Source: Psychrobacter fozii (GTDB lineage: Bacteria; Pseudomonadota; Gammaproteobacteria; Pseudomonadales; Moraxellaceae). Taken from it: a stretch of DNA of 64,000 bases. The notes below the pieces were generated by a model that saw only the letters and a list, made by a program, of their open reading frames with translations, did not search any database and was not told the DNA's origin. The stretch spans positions 186,001 through 250,000 of the forward strand of contig NZ_QJSU01000005.1 in assembly GCF_003217155.1 (NCBI RefSeq). Reading direction: 5' to 3'. Positions 9,362 to 18,260 of the stretch are shown here, one piece after another (position 1 is the stretch's first letter; each line of letters opens with the position of its first letter). Position numbers and translations under genes: made by a program.

Positions 9362-9390
9362 TTGAGTATTCATCTCTTTTATGGTATAAA
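9362..9390 (+). promoter_or_regulatory. Candidate sigma-70 promoter for rpmB-rpmG
   Basis: TTGAGT at 9362-9367 and TATAAA at 9385-9390 are separated by 17 bases. That would give a leader of roughly 180 bases before rpmB. Good match and spacing, but the region is AT-rich, so chance matches are possible. Confidence 0.5.
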
Positions 9391-9537
9391 TGTCGGCTTT
9401 AAAATTTTCTGAATTGGTATGCTTGTTATTTGCCTTTAGATAACAGTAATATCAACTCAACATTCATATAGTTTTGTTTGGTGCAAAGCTGCCGCTTGCT
9501 GTGTCCATGCCGCAAAAACGTGCAACTTGCCCAGACT

Positions 9538-9559
9538 GGTATGAGAAAAACTCATACCT
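9538..9559 (+). promoter_or_regulatory. Hairpin immediately upstream of the rpmB ribosome site
   Basis: GGTATGAG AAAAA CTCATACC forms a perfect 8-bp stem that ends about 12 bases before the TTAGGAG ribosome site of rpmB. It could be a translational operator or an mRNA-stability element. It lacks a downstream T-run, so it is not a plain terminator. Confidence 0.5.
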
Positions 9560-9578
9560 CATAGATTAGGAGTTCGCC

Positions 9579-9815
9579 ATGTCTCGAGTTTGCCAAGTGA
9601 CTGGAAAGCGCCCTATGGTGGGTAATAATGTTTCGCACGCAAACAACAAAACCCGTCGTCGCTTTCTACCAAACCTTCATAACCATCGTTTTTGGGTAGA
9701 GTCTGAAAATCGTTTTGTACGTCTACGTGTGTCTACCAAAGGTATGCGCACTATTGACAAACTTGGTATCGATAAAGTGCTAGCAGATATGCGCGCACAA
9801 GGTCAAAAAGTTTAA
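9579..9815 (+). CDS. rpmB: 50S ribosomal protein L28
   Basis: 78 residues, normal length. [20 protein letters not shown] is the hallmark start, followed by the [18 protein letters not shown] segment. It binds 23S rRNA in the large subunit. Ribosome site TTAGGAG is well placed. It is first of the classical rpmB-rpmG pair. Confidence 0.98.
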   Translation: MSRVCQVTGKRPMVGNNVSHANNKTRRRFLPNLHNHRFWVESENRFVRLRVSTKGMRTIDKLGIDKVLADMRAQGQKV

Positions 9816-9948
9816 GTTAAGACTTGCAGCTCGATATGTTGATAATTTTCAGCAATTGAGCTGCTTTTCTGCTACATCTTATGTAGCTACTTAATATTTT
9901 AGATCCGTACCTATCGTTTGAAGACCCCTCATTTACAGGAAAGCTATC

Positions 9949-10104
9949 ATGAGAGATAAAATTAAGTTAGTATCAACAGCTGGTACTGGGTATTACTACA
10001 CCACTACTAAAAACAAGCGCACTATGCCTGGCAAAATGGAAATCAAAAAGTTTGATCCAAAAGTACGCCAGCATGTGATCTTTAAAGAAGCTAAAATCAA
10101 ATAA
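9949..10104 (+). CDS. rpmG: 50S ribosomal protein L33
   Basis: 51 residues. It reads [20 protein letters not shown], then [20 protein letters not shown], then a short C terminus ending KEAKIK. This is the cysteine-free (zinc-independent) form of L33, as in E. coli. It begins 133 bases after rpmB with an AGGAAAG ribosome site. A strong terminator follows, so the two genes form one transcription unit. Confidence 0.97.
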   Translation: MRDKIKLVSTAGTGYYYTTTKNKRTMPGKMEIKKFDPKVRQHVIFKEAKIK

Positions 10105-10132
10105 TTACCATTTTTATCAATGGTTTTATCTG

Positions 10133-10169
10133 AAAAAAAAGGGTTTATCAATTGATAAACCCTTTTTTT
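10133..10169. terminator. Terminator after rpmG, bidirectional
   Basis: GGGTTTATCA ATTGATAAACCC forms a palindromic stem flanked by eight A on the left and seven T on the right. Confidence 0.92.
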
Positions 10170-10214
10170 CGTTTTGATTAATTATCTATTACTAGCGACT
10201 AATCAAATCACTTA

Positions 10215-10526
10215 TCAGCTGTAGTGAGTTGGCTCTTTATCATAGACATGTGCATGCCATTGGCTCATCTGCTTTTGCATGATGACCTGAATCGCTGCAT
10301 GAATCATGTGCTGACCAATCGCTTGAGTATCACTACCAAGAAGCTCTTTGAGTTTTTCAGAAAAATCAATGGTCATCAATGGTGCTTCATCTTGTTCGGC
10401 ATCACGCAATAGTAACCTACCATCATCCGCTTCTACTAGCTCAAGTGTGGTCTCTTTGGCAAATCCTGCAAATTGATCGGTACTCTCGTTATCTACTTCT
10501 ATATCGTTATCGATATCGTATGGCAT
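10215..10526 (-). CDS. Conserved-looking acidic hypothetical protein
   Basis: 103 residues from the ATG at 10526, chosen because AAGGAGC lies 7 bases before it; an upstream in-frame ATG at 10580 lacks a site. The protein is acidic and soluble (MPYDIDNDIEVDNESTDQF...), with a beta-like middle (TLELVEADDGRLLLRD) and a helical end rich in Met, Gln and His (HMIHAAIQVIMQKQMSQWHA). No signal peptide or membrane segment. I do not recognise the family. It stands alone before a 130-bp spacer. Confidence 0.7.
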   Translation of the reverse strand: MPYDIDNDIEVDNESTDQFAGFAKETTLELVEADDGRLLLRDAEQDEAPLMTIDFSEKLKELLGSDTQAIGQHMIHAAIQVIMQKQMSQWHAHVYDKEPTHYS

Positions 10527-10710
10527 GAATTTGCTCCTTATTATCCCGTCCAATACTGGCAAAAAATCGCATGTAGCCACATTATTGTTTTACAGTAATA
10601 CGGGTAAAACTGTCTTACTCATACAATGGACGCTTTCACCTTAGAATTCAAGGGCTGTCACATAAGTCTTCTACATAGATGAACACTTAAATGAGATGTT
10701 TCTTATAAAA

Positions 10711-11022
10711 TCAATGCCAGTAACGCAGCTTTCCTAGCGTAAATAAGAAGGCCACAAACATGCCAAGGTAATAAACTAGCTTTAGCTCAAGAGTACGATC
10801 GCGATATTTGAACGGTAGTGCAACGGTGGCAGTCGCGGTAGGCAGTATCAACAGCATAAGCAGCCAGTTTTCGATGACATTTAGCCAACCTTGTAAATCC
10901 GTACCATTACGCAACGAAGCCAAGCCCAATAGCAAACACGCTATAATTAAGCTCGTAAACAAACCATTTGGTAAATCTTTTGGGTAAATAATTCTGGCAA
11001 TACTGGCTGGCATAATTCGCAT
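10711..11022 (-). CDS. Hypothetical small inner-membrane protein
   Basis: 103 residues with three hydrophobic segments (FTSLIIACLLLGLASL, WLLMLLILPTATATVALPF, LVYYLGMFVAFLFTLGKL). No enzyme motif and no recognised family. A second Met at residue 4 is an alternative start. The next minus-strand gene upstream is another small membrane protein, and the two may form a unit. Confidence 0.6.
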   Translation of the reverse strand: MRIMPASIARIIYPKDLPNGLFTSLIIACLLLGLASLRNGTDLQGWLNVIENWLLMLLILPTATATVALPFKYRDRTLELKLVYYLGMFVAFLFTLGKLRYWH

Positions 11023-11142
11023 GTAAAATCCCAGTCATACTTATATAGTATGACTTCATGATTAAAAAGTGTATAGAAAACAGCTTATAAAATATGACAA
11101 CGTTACCTGTATTAAGTAGCGTCGTCTTTGCTGCTAAAGCCT

Positions 11143-11499
11143 TTAACTATAAGTACCCATCAACCATAGCATCGAGATACAAGACGTCAAATAGCCCAAA
11201 CTGATAGCATTCCAGCTCTCGATATGCATACCTTTAACCTTGTTAAAAATACGTGATCCTACCCAAAACAACAGGGGAATACCCAGTACAAATGAAGGCA
11301 CGATTACGGCTGCATGACGCAATACTTCTCCGACATCATCGCCGACCAATAAACGAAAGCCATAACCTGCTAGACTTAGAACGAGCGCAAACACCGCTAG
11401 GCCAATAGTGATACCTTTCGGAACTAAGCTACGTTGCTGCGCTGTGCTTGCTGCTGATTCCGGCGACACTGACGAGTTGATTGAATTTTTTATGTCCAT
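11143..11499 (-). CDS. Hypothetical small inner-membrane protein
   Basis: 118 residues. A Ser/Ala-rich cytoplasmic start of about 27 residues precedes three hydrophobic segments (GITIGLAVFALVLSLAGYGF, AAVIVPSFVLGIPLLFWVG, AISLGYLTSCISMLWLMG). The ribosome site AGGTGA is well placed. Family not recognised. It lies 120 bases upstream of the other small membrane gene on the same strand. Confidence 0.6.
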   Translation of the reverse strand: MDIKNSINSSVSPESAASTAQQRSLVPKGITIGLAVFALVLSLAGYGFRLLVGDDVGEVLRHAAVIVPSFVLGIPLLFWVGSRIFNKVKGMHIESWNAISLGYLTSCISMLWLMGTYS

Positions 11500-11649
11500 A
11501 TTTCACCTACCTTTACGTAACTTGCTGTTAGGCATCGTTATAAGTTATACAGCATATTTTAAGATTCTTTTGCTCCAATAGCATTGGGGCATTTTCGCTA
11601 TCACACTATACGGCAGTGACTGGCAATTATTGACAGCTATTGGCAATTA

Positions 11650-12339
11650 TTAACAGTTATTAGCCAATGCAAGCTCTACACGCATCGCGTCGATAGCAGC
11701 CTTATAGTCTTCTTGGTTAAATATCGCAGAGCCCGCAACGAACATATCAGCGCCTGCCTCAGCTATCGCACGAATATTACTGGCTTTGACACCACCATCA
11801 ACTTCTAATCTAATGTCTCGGCCACTGGTAATAATGCGCTGACGAACTTGGCGCACTTTGTCCAGAGTGCCCTCAATAAATGACTGGCCACCGTAGCCAG
11901 GGTTGACACTCATCAATAGAATTTGATCTACTTTATCCATAACATAGTCTAAATAATGTAATGGCGTTGCTGGATTTAATACCAGACCACATTCAGCACC
12001 ACCATCTTTAATGAGCTGTAACGAACGGTCAATGTGTCCACTGGCTTCTGGATGGAAAGTAATAATGCTTGCACCCGCTTCCAAGAACTGCTCAATCATA
12101 CTATCGACAGGTGACACCATCAGATGTACATCGATAGGTGCATCAATGCCATAGTCGCGCAGCGCCTTACAAATCATGCTACCAAACGTCAAATTGGGTA
12201 CGTAATGATTGTCCATCACATCAAAATGAATCACATCGGCACCCGACTCTAATACTTTTTCGACTTCTTCGCCTAAACGTGCAAAATCAGCTGAGAGTAT
12301 CGATGGTGCAATAAGATATGGTTTAGAAGGACTAATCAT
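11650..12339 (-). CDS. rpe: Ribulose-phosphate 3-epimerase
   Basis: 229 residues from the ATG at 12339 ([20 protein letters not shown]). The open frame extends 20 residues further, but the extra part is not family-like. A TIM-barrel enzyme that interconverts ribulose-5-P and xylulose-5-P in the pentose phosphate pathway. Landmarks are [29 protein letters not shown] (metal-binding His and Asp), [16 protein letters not shown], and [12 protein letters not shown] with its catalytic Asp. No neighbouring gph or trpS, unlike E. coli. Confidence 0.95.
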   Translation of the reverse strand: MISPSKPYLIAPSILSADFARLGEEVEKVLESGADVIHFDVMDNHYVPNLTFGSMICKALRDYGIDAPIDVHLMVSPVDSMIEQFLEAGASIITFHPEASGHIDRSLQLIKDGGAECGLVLNPATPLHYLDYVMDKVDQILLMSVNPGYGGQSFIEGTLDKVRQVRQRIITSGRDIRLEVDGGVKASNIRAIAEAGADMFVAGSAIFNQEDYKAAIDAMRVELALANNC

Positions 12340-12451
12340 AATTGAGCTACCTAATTGATGTATAAATAAAGTATTAATAAAATAGAAAGAAACTTGCAAC
12401 TGGTGTGTCTATTATAGCGGGCATCAAGCGACTGATATTGAGCGCAGATGA

Positions 12452-12934
12452 CTAGCGCTGCTTGTACTGAGTTTTACAATAAGCACGCCCAACACCAAAA
12501 TCTCGTTTTGCTTGATGTTTGGTAGCGCGGTTGCTCACTCGCTGACGCCATAACCGAAAAGACGACGGCTTAAGCTCTTGGCGCATGAGTTTGATAACCC
12601 CTGCTTCATTGAGACCATAGCTGTGCTCGATAGCACCAAACGGTGTCCTGTCTTCCCATGCCATCTCTATCACTCGCGAGACTTGAGTCTCATCAAGCAC
12701 TCTATCGCCCGCGTCATTGATATTTTTTGCGATAAACTCATCTGAGTTAGCCTTCGAGACTTGTTCACTATTGCTATGCTGCTTATTTTTTAGAGCAGCA
12801 TCCATTTCGGCTTGCATGGTCTCAAGTGCTGACTGCGCACTTTTAGACTCTGAGTGGGTGTTACGTGTTGAATGGGCATCACGTATTGAATTCGCATCGG
12901 GATTAGATGCTGTTAAATCTTGATAACTTGCCAT
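12452..12934 (-). CDS. DUF2805 (TIGR03643-type) protein
   Basis: 160 residues. The first 75 are a polar Ser/Asn/Ala-rich low-complexity stretch. The second half matches the DUF2805 pattern: VIEMAWEDRTPFGAIEHSYG, then GVIKLMRQELKPSSFRLWRQ and a basic tail. The conserved part looks like a helix-turn-helix (AWEDRTPFGAIE / LNEAGVIKLMRQ). Function unknown; nucleic-acid binding is inference from the basic helical character. Confidence 0.8.
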   Translation of the reverse strand: MASYQDLTASNPDANSIRDAHSTRNTHSESKSAQSALETMQAEMDAALKNKQHSNSEQVSKANSDEFIAKNINDAGDRVLDETQVSRVIEMAWEDRTPFGAIEHSYGLNEAGVIKLMRQELKPSSFRLWRQRVSNRATKHQAKRDFGVGRAYCKTQYKQR

Positions 12935-12997
12935 AATTTTACCTTTTAAACATTAGCGTGTGCTGAGCGGCTTAGTGAAAAGATTTCGCTTCAATGC

Positions 12998-13888
12998 CTA
13001 GCTAAGTTGTGCCATGCGCCAATGGTGTTCGATATGGTCGTTGATAACGCTCTGAATAAAATAATAACTGTGGTCGTGACCCGCCTGATAACGCAATGTT
13101 AAAGGCTGTTTGGCTTTTTCACAAGCCTGTTGTAGCTTAGACGTTTGCAGCTGACCTTCTGCTAAAAAATTATCCGCAGCGCCTTGATCAACCAAAATAC
13201 TTGAGTACTGCTGACCGACTTTTTCGATCGTCTTTGAGGCATCTGCTTGCGACCATAGTGACTCATCCTTACCAAAATACTCAGTGTAAGCAGCCTCACC
13301 CCATGCTGATTCACTGGCAGCGCATACTGGCGACAGTGCAGAAACACTGACAAACTTACTTGGGAATTTAAATCCTAACAGTAACGCGCCGTGACCACCC
13401 ATCGAGTGCCCTGTGATACCAATGCTGTGGATTGGGAACTCTGAGCGCAGCAAGTCATATAACTCATCGACGATGTAGCTTTGCATATTGAAGTTGTCTG
13501 CCCAAGGTGCTTGAGTAGCATCGACATAATAGCTAGCCCCTTGACCCACAAAGTAGCGCTCATCATTGGGCACATCATGGCCTTCACTACTGCGAGGAGA
13601 AGTATCGGGCGCAATCAATATCATGCCAAGCTCACTACATTTCTGCTGAAAATGCGCTTTGTGCGTGACATTGTCAGCATTACAAGTAAGGCCTGATAAG
13701 TAAAGAATCGCTGGGCAAAGTCGGCCAGCAAGTGCTTCGTCAGGCAGATAGATGCTGAACGTCATTGGCGTTTTGGTAGACGTTGATTGATGACTATAAT
13801 AGTGTTGCTCGCCATCAAAACAGCGATTCACACTTTTCTTTGTCAGCGGTGAGTTGGCGGATAAACTGTGATTATAAGAATGATTCAT
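12998..13888 (-). CDS. fghA: S-formylglutathione hydrolase
   Basis: 296 residues, alpha/beta hydrolase (esterase D family). It hydrolyses S-formylglutathione to formate and glutathione, the last step of glutathione-dependent formaldehyde detoxification. It contains ILYLSGLTCNADNVTHKAHF, SSEGHDVPND, the nucleophile elbow GITGHSMGGHGAL, and a C-terminal GHDHSYYF with the catalytic His. The usual partner adhC (frmA) is not adjacent. It begins 40 bases after the end of the C13 peptidase gene, likely one transcript. It is about 15 residues longer than E. coli FrmB at the N terminus. Confidence 0.93.
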   Translation of the reverse strand: MNHSYNHSLSANSPLTKKSVNRCFDGEQHYYSHQSTSTKTPMTFSIYLPDEALAGRLCPAILYLSGLTCNADNVTHKAHFQQKCSELGMILIAPDTSPRSSEGHDVPNDERYFVGQGASYYVDATQAPWADNFNMQSYIVDELYDLLRSEFPIHSIGITGHSMGGHGALLLGFKFPSKFVSVSALSPVCAASESAWGEAAYTEYFGKDESLWSQADASKTIEKVGQQYSSILVDQGAADNFLAEGQLQTSKLQQACEKAKQPLTLRYQAGHDHSYYFIQSVINDHIEHHWRMAQLS

Positions 13889-13927
13889 GAGTGATGTTCC
13901 TTTTGTTCAAAGCAAAATACACAATGT

Positions 13928-15406
13928 TTAGTTTGTAGTAATGGCGGTCTCAACGACTGGCTGATTACCATCATTGTTATTAACGATATTAATAGCCGTA
14001 TCAGACTCGTTAGTGATACTAGCGACGGATGGTCGCGTATTATCAAATAACACCTGTTCAAACGCAGGCAATGCTGTTTCCATGAGACTACCAATGACCA
14101 TCTGCGGCTCTGATGGCTCAAAACCCATTAAGCTCTCGCGTTCACTAACACGCAATCTCGCGTCTTTAAATGCTGTCTCAAAACTGGTGTTACTTCGCAG
14201 ACTCTCAGCAAAAAATGCTTGCCCAAAGTAAGTCATCTCTGCTGTATTGGTACAGCCAAATGAGGCTTTATCAGCAGCAGATGCGGTAATCACCACCGTG
14301 GTTGGAGATGCCAAGTCATCAATAAATGAGCCTGAATAACAAGCTGATACTACAATTACACGCCAGCGAATACCTGATGCATCTAGTGCCTCACGTAGCC
14401 AAGTGGCATCTAAATTATCCATCTCAATTGGTGGGTTCGCCAGTTGTACGATGTCCTCGTTGCCATGTGAAGATAACGTGAGAAATAAAACATCTTCGTC
14501 GGCATTCATCTGCTGACCGATTCTTTTTAGACCACGCAAGATACTCGTCTTGGTAGCGATTGGCTCATCCATCCAGCTATAGGTGTTGTTAATCAGTGAT
14601 AGTGAGTGCCCACTAGTGCCAAAACGTACATCGAACAGCTCACGCACCTTATTAATCTCAGAACGGAAAACGTTTTGATCAGAGAAGCCTGCAACGCCCA
14701 TAAAATACCAGTCAGTCTTACCTGACGTACTTGGATCAATGCTGTTTAATGCTTGCTGTAATAAACGGGGCTGCTCATATAATGCCGCTTCTTCTAAAAC
14801 AGGCTCTACAGGAATCTGCTTAAATATCGGTTGGTCAGCGACATTACGCTGCCAAATCGTGAGAAGTGCCACAGCACCTACCAGTACGATCACCCGCTCC
14901 CACCACGGTATACGCAAGCGATGGAAGAAAATCCACATCAACGCTAACGTCTGCCATAAGAACAGCACTAAAAATAAGACGGGTAAAAATGAATAACTCC
15001 AATTGGGCAACCAACCATAGCTACTCAAGTATTGCACCAAGCTCTGTAATAGCGCTGACAATGTATCAGCAACCAACCACAACACCACGGGCACAAAAAC
15101 CAGCGCTTGATTACCAGCACGCCGTGCCAGAATAATGCCGCTCAATAGGATAATCATCGGCCAAATTAGATAACTGACCAACCCTTGCTCATTAAAGATA
15201 CTGCCACTTTCGGCAGCCAACCAAGAAAACAATACATTGCTACCGAGTGCTAATAGTGCAAACACAGCAAACTGTATAAAAGTGGGTTTGACCCAAGAAA
15301 ACGCACGCGTCGACCCTACCAGCATCCATAAGGTTGCAATAATATTGGCAGCGAAGTTGAGCGAAAAGCGCTGAAGAGATACGGTTTTTAACGACGCAAG
15401 TGACAA
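13928..15406 (-). CDS. Membrane-anchored C13-family (legumain/caspase-like) cysteine peptidase
   Basis: 492 residues. The first 190 contain about five transmembrane helices. The rest is a soluble domain with the clan CD arrangement: FMGVAGFSDQNVF near 235, catalytic His in LFLTLSSHGNED (His314) and catalytic Cys in VVSACYSGSF (Cys356), with strand-rich surroundings. This is the Peptidase_C13 pattern found in proteobacterial membrane proteins. The start is TTG at 15406, preceded by AGAGG nine bases away. Substrate is unknown. Co-transcription with fghA is likely from the 39-bp gap, but no functional link is evident. Confidence 0.85.
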   Translation of the reverse strand: MSLASLKTVSLQRFSLNFAANIIATLWMLVGSTRAFSWVKPTFIQFAVFALLALGSNVLFSWLAAESGSIFNEQGLVSYLIWPMIILLSGIILARRAGNQALVFVPVVLWLVADTLSALLQSLVQYLSSYGWLPNWSYSFLPVLFLVLFLWQTLALMWIFFHRLRIPWWERVIVLVGAVALLTIWQRNVADQPIFKQIPVEPVLEEAALYEQPRLLQQALNSIDPSTSGKTDWYFMGVAGFSDQNVFRSEINKVRELFDVRFGTSGHSLSLINNTYSWMDEPIATKTSILRGLKRIGQQMNADEDVLFLTLSSHGNEDIVQLANPPIEMDNLDATWLREALDASGIRWRVIVVSACYSGSFIDDLASPTTVVITASAADKASFGCTNTAEMTYFGQAFFAESLRSNTSFETAFKDARLRVSERESLMGFEPSEPQMVIGSLMETALPAFEQVLFDNTRPSVASITNESDTAINIVNNNDGNQPVVETAITTN

Positions 15407-15455
15407 AGACTTAGACCTCTAGCCAGCCGAGAAAATAAAGTGAGTCAATGATAAG

Positions 15456-15562
15456 TATAGTCGGGGTAATTTAGAGTTAATACAAGGCAACCGAGTGTAA
15501 ATAGTACAGCTGTACCACACACAAGATTAGCACCGTATCAATCTACCAATACTTTGACTATA
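15456..15562 (+). repeat. Dispersed 107-108-bp element, copy B (diverged)
   Basis: It starts TATAGTCGGGG and ends TTTGACTATA, with the family word TACAAGGCAACCGAGTGTA intact. The right half has drifted strongly from the consensus. The length is still 107 bp. It lies upstream of the C13 peptidase gene in the 15407-15827 spacer, where I see only this and the htpG terminator. Confidence 0.7.
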
Positions 15563-15777
15563 TTTTGATATGTTAGCCATTTAATGCCTGTAATTTACAT
15601 TTTTGCGTGGCATATAAATATCAATTTTATATTTAATTCACTATGAAATGATTATAAGCGGCATTAAATACTGCCTAATAGTGTAGCTCGCTAATCTATC
15701 GCGATTGTAACGGATTGTCGGTCAAGAGGATAAGGCTGATTTGTAAAATTTGCTCATATTTGAGCTGAAAAACCAAC

Positions 15778-15812
15778 AAAAAAGAGGCCTTGCGTACAAG
15801 ACCTCTTTTTTT
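15778..15812 (-). terminator. htpG terminator
   Basis: AAAAAGAGGcCTTG / CAAGaCCTCTTTTT stem with a 4-base loop, T-run on the minus strand, 16 bases after the htpG stop. Confidence 0.88.
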
Positions 15813-15827
15813 ACCAAATACCAGTCA

Positions 15828-17789
15828 TTATCTCATCAATAACTCATTAACACGTTTTAGATAAGCGGCTGGATCGTCTAATTGACCGCCATCTGCTAGT
15901 AATGCTTGATCAAAAATCACTTGTGCCAAATCATCAAACTGTTCGCTGCTCTCAAGCTTCTTAATCAATGGATGATCAGGGTTTACTTCAAGCGTTGGCT
16001 TGCTCTCTGGTACGTCCTGTCCCATCTGTTTAAGCATCTGAATCATCTGCGGTGACAGCTCGCCTTCACCCACAACCAAACAAGCTGGGCTATCAACCAA
16101 ACGAGTAGACACTTTAACGTCTTTAGCACGCTCGCTTAGAGCCGCTTTGAGCTTATCGACTACTGGCTTTAAAGTTTCTTGTGCTTTTGACGCTTCCGCT
16201 TTCTCTGCTTCATCTTGCAAGTCACCTAAATCTACTGCGCCTTTCGCGATGTTTTGCAGCGGTGTCTCATCGAATGAGGTTAAGAAGTTCATGGCCCACT
16301 CATCGACACGACTGGTCATCAAAATAACTTCGATGCCTTTCTTTTTAAACAACTCAAGTTGCGGACTATTTTTTGCAGCAGCCAAGTTATCAGCCGTTAG
16401 ATAATAGATGGCTTTTTGACCCTCTTTCATACGGCCTTTATAATCTTCAAAACTGGTCTTTAAACCGTCTTGCGTGCTGGTGGCATAACGAAGCAATTTG
16501 GCAATACGTTCTTGATTGCCCATGTCTTCGCCAAGACCTTCTTTGATAACATCACCAAACTCTGCGTAGAACTGCGCAAACTTTTCTTGCTTATCGCTGT
16601 CTTCACTATTGCCCAAACTTGCCAATGTCGTCAAGATACGGCGCGCGTTACCATCGCGGATAGACTTCACATCACGTGACTCTTGTAACAGCTCACGGCT
16701 GACGTTTAGTGGCAAATCTGCTGAATCGATAACACCTTTAACAAAGCGCAAATACATCGGTAGCAGCTGCTCTGCTTCATCCATAATGAAAACACGTTTG
16801 ACGTACAATTTGAGACCGTGTTGCTGCTCTCTAGTGTACAAATCTGCTGGTGCTTTCGCAGGAATATACAAAAGCTGCGTGTACTGAACACGGCCTTCTA
16901 CACGGTTATGTGTCCACGTAAGCGGCGCATCCATGTCATATGAGATATTTTTATAAAAATCAACATACTCATCATCTTCAATTTCAGATGCTGAACGTGT
17001 CCATAAGGCACTGGCCTTATTAATGGTTTCCCATTCGTCAGTCAATACCATCTCGCCACCAGTAGGTGCGTCGTCGTTCTCATCTTCTTTTACGTCTTCT
17101 TGCCAGATCTCTTTACGCATCTGAATCGGCAAGCTGATATGGTCAGAGTACTTATTAACCAAACGCTTGATTTTGCCACGATCTAGATAGCTGTCTTCAC
17201 CTTCAGAGTACTCTTCTTTTAAATGCAAAGTGATGGCAGTACCGCGTGCGGCTTTAGTGATAGGCTCAACTGTGAAGCTACCTGTACCATCTGATACCCA
17301 ACGTACACCTGTATCCACAGGTTCGCCCGCTTTGCGCGATTCAACACTAATAGTATCAGCCACGATAAAGCCTGAGTAAAAACCAACACCGAACTGGCCG
17401 ATTAGTTGACCTTCTTGCTTTTGCGACTCAGATAATTTGTCCAAAAATGCTTTGGTACCTGATTTGGCAATCGTACCCAAGTTTTCGATGGCATCCGCTT
17501 CATTCATACCAATACCATTATCGGTAAAAGTAATGGTTTTAGCATCTTCATCAACAGCGATGCGAATTTTTAACTCACCATCATCTTCATAAAGGCTGTC
17601 ATCATTGGTACCTTCAAAACGCAATTTGTCACAAGCATCAGAGGCATTAGATACTAGCTCACGGACAAAGATGTCAGCGTTAGAATACAGTGAATGCGTC
17701 ACTAAATGCAGCAACTGCGCCACTTCCGCTTCAAACGTATGTTTTTTTAATTCTGGATTCAGACCTTCAGCTTGAGTTGCTTCACTCAT
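15828..17789 (-). CDS. htpG: Molecular chaperone HtpG (Hsp90)
   Basis: 653 residues. A GHKL ATPase-domain chaperone: [21 protein letters not shown] and [15 protein letters not shown] are the nucleotide-binding motifs in the first 130 residues. The middle domain has [17 protein letters not shown], and the C-terminal dimerisation domain ends [10 protein letters not shown] small acidic insert ([10 protein letters not shown]) sits in the middle domain. The ribosome site AAAGGAG is strong, and the upstream spacer holds a near-consensus sigma-32 promoter, fitting heat-shock control. Confidence 0.98.
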   Translation of the reverse strand: MSEATQAEGLNPELKKHTFEAEVAQLLHLVTHSLYSNADIFVRELVSNASDACDKLRFEGTNDDSLYEDDGELKIRIAVDEDAKTITFTDNGIGMNEADAIENLGTIAKSGTKAFLDKLSESQKQEGQLIGQFGVGFYSGFIVADTISVESRKAGEPVDTGVRWVSDGTGSFTVEPITKAARGTAITLHLKEEYSEGEDSYLDRGKIKRLVNKYSDHISLPIQMRKEIWQEDVKEDENDDAPTGGEMVLTDEWETINKASALWTRSASEIEDDEYVDFYKNISYDMDAPLTWTHNRVEGRVQYTQLLYIPAKAPADLYTREQQHGLKLYVKRVFIMDEAEQLLPMYLRFVKGVIDSADLPLNVSRELLQESRDVKSIRDGNARRILTTLASLGNSEDSDKQEKFAQFYAEFGDVIKEGLGEDMGNQERIAKLLRYATSTQDGLKTSFEDYKGRMKEGQKAIYYLTADNLAAAKNSPQLELFKKKGIEVILMTSRVDEWAMNFLTSFDETPLQNIAKGAVDLGDLQDEAEKAEASKAQETLKPVVDKLKAALSERAKDVKVSTRLVDSPACLVVGEGELSPQMIQMLKQMGQDVPESKPTLEVNPDHPLIKKLESSEQFDDLAQVIFDQALLADGGQLDDPAAYLKRVNELLMR

Positions 17790-17904
17790 AAAAACTCCTT
17801 TAAATTCTATGAAAGACCTATTATAAGATAACGATAAATTTGCCCGAGCTGACCTACTAATACTAGAAAACCTGCCGTGTGCAAAACCGTTAAACTGTCT
17901 ATAC

Positions 17905-17932
17905 TAATAGGGGCATAGAAGAAAATTTCAAG
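17905..17932 (-). promoter_or_regulatory. Sigma-32 heat-shock promoter of htpG
   Basis: On the minus strand: CTTGAAA (17932-17926), a 12-base spacer, then CCCCTATTA (17913-17905). The known sigma-32 consensus is CTTGAAA and CCCCATNT with 11-16 bases between. It would start transcription about 110 bases before the htpG ATG. Confidence 0.82.
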
Positions 17933-17952
17933 CGCAAAAGGGTTATTCAATA

Positions 17953-17990
17953 AAAAACACCGCCTTAGTTTCCTAAAGCGGTGTTTTCAG
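17953..17990 (-). terminator. Terminator downstream of the thioesterase gene
   Basis: AACACCGCCTTAG / CTAAAGCGGTGTT stem with one mismatch, T-run on the minus strand. It lies about 270 bases past the thioesterase stop. That 3' stretch also holds a perfect 9-bp inverted repeat (AGCTTATTC T GAATAAGCT, 18057-18075) and is otherwise featureless. Confidence 0.75.
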
Positions 17991-18260
17991 ATAGTACTTA
18001 TTGTTGCTCAGTACTCATAAAAGCTTTCTTTCAATAGTAAACAACTCAAGTTGCACAGCTTATTCTGAATAAGCTTCTAGCAATATATCCAAAATAGTAG
18101 TCAATTTTTTTGAAAAACGGCTATTTGTTTTCATAGTAATCTTCGATCCCATTAATATCGTCTTGTTAAATGCTATTAAAACCGATTACTATAATTCTGT
18201 AAAATATATTAAATACATGTTTTTGTTTTGTTTTTTAAAACAATAAAAATCATTAAACGT

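Noticed and set aside
9124..9578. Hidden tRNA or other stable RNA in the rpmB upstream spacer
   Set aside because: No cloverleaf with TTCRANNY-type T-loop and CCA end is seen here or in the other long spacers.
13885..14121. 78-residue minus-strand ORF at the fghA/C13 junction
   Set aside because: It overlaps the C13 gene in another frame and lacks a ribosome site or protein-like composition.
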